A stretch of 12,066 nt of DNA, from contig JAGGUN010000039.1 in assembly GCA_021158465.1 (NCBI GenBank), forward strand, positions 1 through 12,066. Direction: 5' to 3'. Shown piece after piece: positions 7,142 through 12,066 of the stretch. Numbering within the stretch: position 1 is the first letter of the stretch; each line of letters starts with the position of its first letter. The translations under genes and the position numbers were made by a program. The notes beneath the pieces are model-generated. The model saw only the letters and a program-made list of their open reading frames with translations, ran no database searches and was not told the DNA's origin. The DNA is from a bacterium (GTDB taxonomy: Bacteria > UBP14 > UBA6098 > 4484-93).

Positions 7142-8584
7142 ATGAAGAAATTTTTCATTTTACCGCTCTTCCTTTTTCTTCCTGTTCTTCCTGCCATCTC
7201 CGAGGAGGTGCTTCCTGTTGTACCGGTGAAGCAGGATATGACAATCCTTATTGCCGGTGAAGAGGCAGGATACTGTTCTTATTCCCTCTATCGCGACCCG
7301 AAAGGGTATGAGATGACCTCCGAAAGTTATATGAAGCTCAAGGTCATGGGCAAGCCGGTGGAACTCACATTTAAGGAGATATCCCATTTCCACCTTAATT
7401 ATCTTCCGAGGGACTATTCGGTTGACATTATATCACCGCAGGGGAAACAGCATATCGAGGCGGTATTCGGTAAGGATAAGATAACATCAACCACTGCTTC
7501 AGGTGAAAGGGAATTTCCACTTGGAGGAACAACAGTTCTTATTGACAATAACCTGCTATCGCACTGGGCAGTTCTTGCAAAGAGAATCGATTATACAAAT
7601 GATAAGGAGGTGCGTCTCTCTTCATTTGTCCCACAACTGCAGCGGGTAGTTGACTTCTCATACACCGTTGTTGGTCCTGACAAAGAGAGAGGCGGTTTGA
7701 CCAAGGTTGAGGCAAATGAGGCGGGTGTCCAGATATTCTTCTGGGTGGAGAGAAAGGATACACTCATAAAGAGGCTACTGATACCTTCACAGAACTTTGA
7801 GGCAATAGAGGCGAAGGAAAGACCTAAAAAGGAGGAACTTGAACCCCCTGAGTTTATGAAACCTATGCTTGCTGCGCTTTCTATCCCGAGCAATGTCGAT
7901 ATGGGCGATTTTAACAAGATAAAGTATATGAAAGCAAATATCGACCTCCGCTTCTCAGGTGAGCCGTATCTTACCACAGGATACCAGAGGTTCACAGGCG
8001 AGTATTCCGGTGGGCATATAACCGGTATTGTGGAGGTGAAGAAAAAGAGCCTGAAGGCGACAAGTGCACTCCGCTTCCCCCTGGCAGAACCGTTATCTGT
8101 CGATTCGGTCTATCTCCTCCCTGACCACTCTGTCGGTATCTACTCGGACAACGAGGAGATTGCTGAAAAGGCGAAGAAGATTATCTCTCCCACGGGTAAT
8201 ATGTTCGAGGCGGCAAGGGCGATATGCCTCTGGGTCTATCGGAATGTCGTGTATCAGGTAACCGCCGGAACCGCACTCGATGCCTGGGAGACGAGAAAGG
8301 GCGATTGCGGTCCAAAGTCACTGCTGGCAATATCGATGCTCCGCTCGGTCGGCATTCCTGCTCGGCTCGTCGGAGGTATGCTCTATGCCAACGGTAAATT
8401 CGCTCAGCACAACTGGGTGGAGGCATATCTCGGCAAGAAGGCTGGCTGGATACCGCTTGACCCGACAACAGGTGAGGCAGAGAAACTCAATGCGGGGCAT
8501 ATAACCCTCTGGCTCGGCGAGGGAACGGTCTCACCATCCGGCAAGGAAGGCAGGATCGAGGTGCTCGAATATAAAACAGAATGA
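7142..8584 (+). CDS. Secreted transglutaminase-like (papain-fold) protein
   Basis: The N-terminus is a signal peptide (MKKFFILPLFLFLPVLPAIS, cleaved near residue 20). Residues about 21-240 look like a beta-rich region, with strands such as TVLIDNNLLSHWAVL, as found ahead of many bacterial transglutaminase-like domains. Residues about 355-450 form the transglutaminase-like core. Its catalytic triad is visible: C389 in KGDCGPKSLL, H423 in QHNWVEAYL and D440 in PLDPTTGE. The set-up segments AICLWVYRNVVYQ and SVGIPARLVGG are typical. Such proteins are usually exported amide hydrolases, proteases or cross-linkers acting on peptides or cell-wall material; the substrate here is unknown. No C-terminal sorting domain is present, unlike the other exported proteins of this window. 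The start lies 13 bases after the flavoprotein stop, behind a weak G-rich site (7128-7132). The position inside a redox operon is unexplained. Confidence 0.85.
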   Translation: MKKFFILPLFLFLPVLPAISEEVLPVVPVKQDMTILIAGEEAGYCSYSLYRDPKGYEMTSESYMKLKVMGKPVELTFKEISHFHLNYLPRDYSVDIISPQGKQHIEAVFGKDKITSTTASGEREFPLGGTTVLIDNNLLSHWAVLAKRIDYTNDKEVRLSSFVPQLQRVVDFSYTVVGPDKERGGLTKVEANEAGVQIFFWVERKDTLIKRLLIPSQNFEAIEAKERPKKEELEPPEFMKPMLAALSIPSNVDMGDFNKIKYMKANIDLRFSGEPYLTTGYQRFTGEYSGGHITGIVEVKKKSLKATSALRFPLAEPLSVDSVYLLPDHSVGIYSDNEEIAEKAKKIISPTGNMFEAARAICLWVYRNVVYQVTAGTALDAWETRKGDCGPKSLLAISMLRSVGIPARLVGGMLYANGKFAQHNWVEAYLGKKAGWIPLDPTTGEAEKLNAGHITLWLGEGTVSPSGKEGRIEVLEYKTE

Positions 8585-8636
8585 AAAATGCAAAACTGGT
8601 CTCGAGCCACACGCAATCGGAGAATCGAGAAGAACG

Positions 8637-9146
8637 ATGGGTTTTGATAAGAGAAAGGTGATTGTAGTTGCGTTGGTGGTGCTGCTGTTGGAGGCAGGTG
8701 CCTCCTTCACCGGTGGCTTGGCGCACACATATGATAGAGGCTATGGTATTTGTAGCTACTCCGTTACACGGATAACCGACAATGGGTATATCGTGGCAGC
8801 ACAGACGGAATCCTGTGGCGCGGGTATGGTTGGTATCTGTCTTTGTGATACCAACTCGCTCGGACACACGGCGATAACCGAGCTTGCCTTGCAGGAGGCT
8901 GTTGCCTTCTCCTTTTCTGTCTCCCCGAATCCGTTCAATTCGTCTTGTGTCATCACCGCGCCTGCTGGAGCGGAAATAGAGATATACGATTTACTTGGCA
9001 ACTCTGTATGGAGCAAAACCATCCCCCGGTCAGCTCAAGCAAATCTGGTCTGGCAACCGGAAGAAAACATTGCAAGCGGAATATATCTTGTCAAGGCGTT
9101 CTGTGAAGGGGAATGTGCAACGAGAAAATTGGTATATCTAAAATAG
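8637..9146 (+). CDS. Small secreted protein with one residual repeat and a C-terminal sorting domain
   Basis: The 169 residues comprise three parts. Residues 1-25 are a signal peptide (charged MGFDKRK, then VIVVALVVLLL). Residues about 30-75 resemble a single copy of the repeat RGYSV-x-T-DGGYI-A-TES-GAG common in large beta-propeller-like secreted proteins of FCB-related lineages; here it reads DRGYG, then RITDNGYIVAAQTESCGAG. The last 75-80 residues are a type IX-like sorting domain (SVSPNPFNSS, IEIYDLLGNSVW, SGIYLVKAF, final KLVYLK). Full-length relatives usually hold many repeats, so this looks like an internally deleted remnant, though the reading frame is intact. Seven cysteines are unusual for the repeat type. 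The Shine-Dalgarno is weak (purines near 8626-8633). No function can be assigned beyond export. Confidence 0.7.
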   Translation: MGFDKRKVIVVALVVLLLEAGASFTGGLAHTYDRGYGICSYSVTRITDNGYIVAAQTESCGAGMVGICLCDTNSLGHTAITELALQEAVAFSFSVSPNPFNSSCVITAPAGAEIEIYDLLGNSVWSKTIPRSAQANLVWQPEENIASGIYLVKAFCEGECATRKLVYLK

Positions 9147-9157
9147 AAAGGGTATAA

Positions 9158-12066
9158 ATGGAAAAATGTGATGTTCTCATTGTCGGGTCTGGTCTGGCAG
9201 GGTTAAAGGCTGCTCTCGACCTCTCCGGGGTAGGTGCGAGCGTCTTCATTGTTGAAAGGAGCGATTGCCTCCTATCCCCGTTTGTCTACTCATTTCGGGA
9301 CCGCTTCATGGCTAAAGCCTTCATTGCTGAAAGGAGTAATCACCTCACCGATGCCTGCGGGATATACCGTATGTTTCCCCCTGAGAGGAGCGAGGAGAAT
9401 TTCTACATCCGGAGGGACTTCCTCCTGCCTGGGGTGAGAAGATTCACCTCGTCACGAGTATCGTCCGTTGAGAGGAAGAATGGACGATTTATTGTGAAGA
9501 TACTTTCTTCCCCCCTCCGTGTGGATGAGAAAAAGTGCATCAGCTGTGACAGGTGTGTCAATGTCTGCCCGGTAAATGTTCCCAATGAATTCGACAAGAA
9601 CATCTCTACTCGGAAGGCGATCCGCCGTGCCTATATCCATTCGCTTGCCAACCAGTATGTTATTGATGAGGATGCCTGCACCCGCTGTGGAAAATGTGCT
9701 GATGTCTGCCCGACGGACGCTATCTCCCTTGACGATAAGCCGATTGAGACGATACTCGATGTCGGGTATATCCTGTTGATGCCTGGGTTCGAGGAGTTTG
9801 CTCCCAGAGAGAAGGAGTATAACAAGAGCAATAACCCCGATGTTATAACATCGACGCAAATGGAAAGGTTGTATGCTCCTACTGGTCCGTTTGGTGGAAA
9901 GATTCTCTGCCCATCAAGCAGGAAGCCGCCGAAGCGGATAGCGTTTGTTCAGTGTGTCGGCTCCCGAACAGAGGAACATAACTACTGCTCATCTGCTTGT
10001 TGTATGTATTCGATGGAAAAAGCACGCTTTATAAAGACAAAAGGAGGTCTCCCTGACGCTGAGATTAAGATATTCTTCACCGATATTCGAGCGTTTGGCA
10101 AAGGATATTATCAGTATGCCGAGGGTACAGAAAATATGGGTATAGAATTTGAGTATGTCAGAGTTCCTCGGATACTCGATGATTACAAAGAAGGCGGGGT
10201 GAAGATAAGGTATCAGAATTCAAAAGGTGAGCTTGTAGATGAGCATTTCGATATAGCTGTTCTGGTTGTTGGGCAGGTGCCATCCTCGGAGGTCGGTGAG
10301 CTTGTCAAGCTGTTTGGGGCAAAGACGAACGAGGATGGATTTGTCGAGACACGAAGCCGGTTTACATCCGAGACTACCCAGAACAATGTCTTCGCGGCAG
10401 GTCCGATCGTCGAGCCGAAGGATATACCCGATTCCATTATGGAGGCATCGGGAGCAGCAGGCGAAATTGCGATGAGATTCTCTCTCTCTTCAAAAAAGAT
10501 AAATATTCCGAAGCCGTATAATCCTGATGCGGACAAACTCGGTGTCTTCATCTGCAAGTGCGGGGGTGAGATAACATCCTCGATTGATTTCTCCAGAATT
10601 CGAGAGGCGATTGCCTCCGATGATATCGCCTTCATCGAGGAGATAAACTACCTCTGTCTCCCTGATGGTCTCGAGAGGATAAAGGAGGTTGTGAAGGAGC
10701 ATCAGGATAGGTTGAAAGGGATACTTATTGCCGCCTGCACCGGTTCAGGCTTCGATGTCGCCTATCGGAACGCTATCGAGGAGGCATCGGATTATCACAT
10801 ACCGTTTTATCGTGTGAACCTCCGTGAGGGGGCAGCCCGCGTTCATAAGGATGCGACGGAAAAGGCTGTCTCGCTTGTGAAGGGAGGAATTGCTCTTTTG
10901 AGCAGGCAAGAACCAAAGGAGAAATCTTTAAGACCTGGTGAGAAGAAAGCGATTGTAGTAGGTGGAGGCGCTGCAGGGCTTTCTGCTGCTCTCACCCTCT
11001 CTTCGGCTGGAATCCCTGTTGAGCTTTTTGAAAGATCCGATAGGCTGGCTAAAACATTTACACCATTAAATCCAGTCGAGTTCGGTGAGCAGTTTGCTGA
11101 CAGTGTAAAGAAGCTCATCAAGCAGGTAGAAAGTGATAAAAATATTAAGCTTCATCTCGGCTGTGAGGTCAAAGATATAACTGGATATCTCGGCAACTAC
11201 ACGGTCGAATATGACGGCAAGGAGAAAGGTTATGCCAATTCTACTGTCGTGGTTGTCGCAACAGGAGCGGTTGAGCATACCCCCGCAAGCTTCGGCTACG
11301 GGAAGATGAAGTCCGTTATGACCCAGTTCGAATTTGATAATATGCTTTTCAGGGAGAACAAGACCCCTGATTCTGTCGTTTTTATCCAGTGTGTCGAATC
11401 AAGAGAGATGCCGAGAAACTACTGCAGTAGGGTATGTTGCAATAAAACGATAATGCATGCAAGGGAGATAAAGCGTCGCAACCCGAGTGCTGATGTTGTT
11501 GTCCTGTATCGGGATATTACCGCCTACGGTTTCTACGAGAAGGAATACACAGCGGCGAGGAAGGACGGGGTTATATTCACAAGATACACGGTCGACAGGA
11601 AGCCCGAGGTGAAAGAGTTGGAAGGTAGACTTTCTGTTCGCTTCTTTGACCCGGAGGGTGGAAAGGAGACCGAAGTATTGGCTGATGTGGTTGTTCTTGC
11701 GACGGGTGTTGACCCGGTGACTCTTCCTTCTCTTCCGACAGATGCTTTCGGTTTTGCGGAGGGACTCGATGGTAAGTTATATAAGCTCTCTCCGCTTGAG
11801 GCTCACAGGCAGGGGCTTTTGGTCGCTGGGAGTTGCCGGATGCCCCAGAGCTTACCGGAGGCTATCCGTGAGGGTCGCTCTGCCGGTATCTCCGCACTCG
11901 GCTATCTCCTGATGGACAAATACCCATCCCGTGAGGTTGTTGCCTATGTCAGTCCGAGGAAGTGCGCATACTGTGGTCTGTGCATTCCCGCTTGCCCGTA
12001 TGAGGCACGCTATCTCGATGAGGATAACCGCACCGCCGTTGTTATACCCGATTTGTGCACCGGCTG
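9158..12066 (+). CDS. hdrA: Tandem HdrA-like flavo-iron-sulfur protein, C-terminus beyond the window
   Basis: This open frame of 969 codons has no stop and runs off the right edge. It fuses two HdrA-type modules. Module 1 (1-455) has a FAD Rossmann motif (GSGLAG, near residue 11), an inserted dicluster ferredoxin (C127/C130/C133/C137 and C174/C177/C180/C184), the HdrA cysteine signature (C266 in CVGSR; C277, C281, C282 in YCSSACC), DIRAFGKG, and PKDIPDS. Module 2 starts with the HdrA N-terminal domain (CKCGG, C466 and C468; then AACT and NLREGAARVHKD). It continues with a second Rossmann motif (GGGAAG, 602-607) and a second signature (C745; C756, C760, C761), and ends in a ferredoxin (C936/C939/C942/C946, then C967). 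HdrA is the FAD subunit of heterodisulfide reductase-type complexes and performs flavin-based electron bifurcation in characterised cases. The start follows AAAGGG (9147-9152) and is fixed by the FAD motif directly after it. Partners HdrB/HdrC/MvhD may lie downstream. The family is certain; bifurcation is inference. Confidence 0.93.
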   Translation, partial: MEKCDVLIVGSGLAGLKAALDLSGVGASVFIVERSDCLLSPFVYSFRDRFMAKAFIAERSNHLTDACGIYRMFPPERSEENFYIRRDFLLPGVRRFTSSRVSSVERKNGRFIVKILSSPLRVDEKKCISCDRCVNVCPVNVPNEFDKNISTRKAIRRAYIHSLANQYVIDEDACTRCGKCADVCPTDAISLDDKPIETILDVGYILLMPGFEEFAPREKEYNKSNNPDVITSTQMERLYAPTGPFGGKILCPSSRKPPKRIAFVQCVGSRTEEHNYCSSACCMYSMEKARFIKTKGGLPDAEIKIFFTDIRAFGKGYYQYAEGTENMGIEFEYVRVPRILDDYKEGGVKIRYQNSKGELVDEHFDIAVLVVGQVPSSEVGELVKLFGAKTNEDGFVETRSRFTSETTQNNVFAAGPIVEPKDIPDSIMEASGAAGEIAMRFSLSSKKINIPKPYNPDADKLGVFICKCGGEITSSIDFSRIREAIASDDIAFIEEINYLCLPDGLERIKEVVKEHQDRLKGILIAACTGSGFDVAYRNAIEEASDYHIPFYRVNLREGAARVHKDATEKAVSLVKGGIALLSRQEPKEKSLRPGEKKAIVVGGGAAGLSAALTLSSAGIPVELFERSDRLAKTFTPLNPVEFGEQFADSVKKLIKQVESDKNIKLHLGCEVKDITGYLGNYTVEYDGKEKGYANSTVVVVATGAVEHTPASFGYGKMKSVMTQFEFDNMLFRENKTPDSVVFIQCVESREMPRNYCSRVCCNKTIMHAREIKRRNPSADVVVLYRDITAYGFYEKEYTAARKDGVIFTRYTVDRKPEVKELEGRLSVRFFDPEGGKETEVLADVVVLATGVDPVTLPSLPTDAFGFAEGLDGKLYKLSPLEAHRQGLLVAGSCRMPQSLPEAIREGRSAGISALGYLLMDKYPSREVVAYVSPRKCAYCGLCIPACPYEARYLDEDNRTAVVIPDLCTG
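9244..9336 (+). repeat. Imperfect in-frame direct repeat, 75-base period, within the HdrA-like gene
   Basis: The 18 bases at 9244-9261 recur at 9319-9336 with one mismatch (CTTCATTG-T/C-TGAAAGGAG); similarity continues weakly for another dozen bases. The offset of 75 bases is exactly 25 codons, giving VFIVERSDCL and AFIAERSNHL. A shorter echo, CTGAGAGGAG, follows at 9381-9390 (PERSE). It lies just after the FAD Rossmann motif, where HdrA proteins normally carry a conserved GG and TFP segment that is not recognisable here. A small internal duplication is the simplest reading. Confidence 0.4.

Noticed and set aside
8581-8661. Tiny 26-codon frame whose ATG overlaps the transglutaminase stop (ATGA)
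   Set aside because: It is short, without a ribosome-binding site of its own, and overlaps the signal-peptide start of the next gene; chance overlap is the simplest reading.
9158-12066. Two separate adjacent hdrA genes instead of one fused gene
   Set aside because: The reading frame is continuous across the junction near 10480-10560 with no stop codon and no ribosome-binding site plus start before the CKCGG segment.

Overview
The window reads as chromosomal DNA of an anaerobic bacterium, probably from one of the uncultured lineages near the Fibrobacteres-Chlorobi-Bacteroidetes group (Cloacimonadota, WOR-3, Marinimicrobia and similar). The bacterial mark is RsmI. The lineage hint comes from two secreted proteins with C-terminal sorting domains of the Por/type IX secretion kind (PNPFN motif, ending in KLVLIK or KLVYLK). 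Strong AGGAGG ribosome-binding sites argue against classical Bacteroidetes, which rarely use them. The taxonomic placement is inference only. All real genes lie on the + strand and are tightly packed; no tRNA, rRNA, CRISPR array or insertion sequence was seen.

Region 1 (1-4070) is an overlapping three-gene unit: a nucleotidyltransferase-fold protein, rsmI (ATGA overlap), and an 878-residue secreted multidomain protein that starts at TTG inside the rsmI stop. Region 2 (4071-4745) holds a stand-alone degenerate GGDEF-domain protein, preceded by a plausible promoter and followed by a 141-base AT-rich leader. Region 3 (4746-12066) is a redox cluster: an iron-sulfur subunit and a flavoprotein subunit of the fumarate reductase/succinate dehydrogenase superfamily, then a secreted transglutaminase-like protein, a small secreted protein that looks like the remnant of a repeat protein, and a very large HdrA-like flavo-iron-sulfur protein that runs off the right edge with no stop in 969 codons.

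The most interesting content is the redox cluster. The fumarate reductase-like pair has no membrane anchor gene beside it, has lost the histidine used for covalent FAD, and carries ferredoxin-type cysteine motifs. It is followed by a fused tandem HdrA with two complete sets of the HdrA cysteine signature. This suggests a soluble complex that exchanges electrons between fumarate/succinate (or a similar acid) and a heterodisulfide-reductase-type, perhaps flavin-bifurcating, core. It recalls the thiol:fumarate reductase (TfrAB) idea of methanogens but is built from different pieces. HdrB, HdrC or MvhD partners, if present, would lie beyond the right edge. The physical complex and its substrate are inference.
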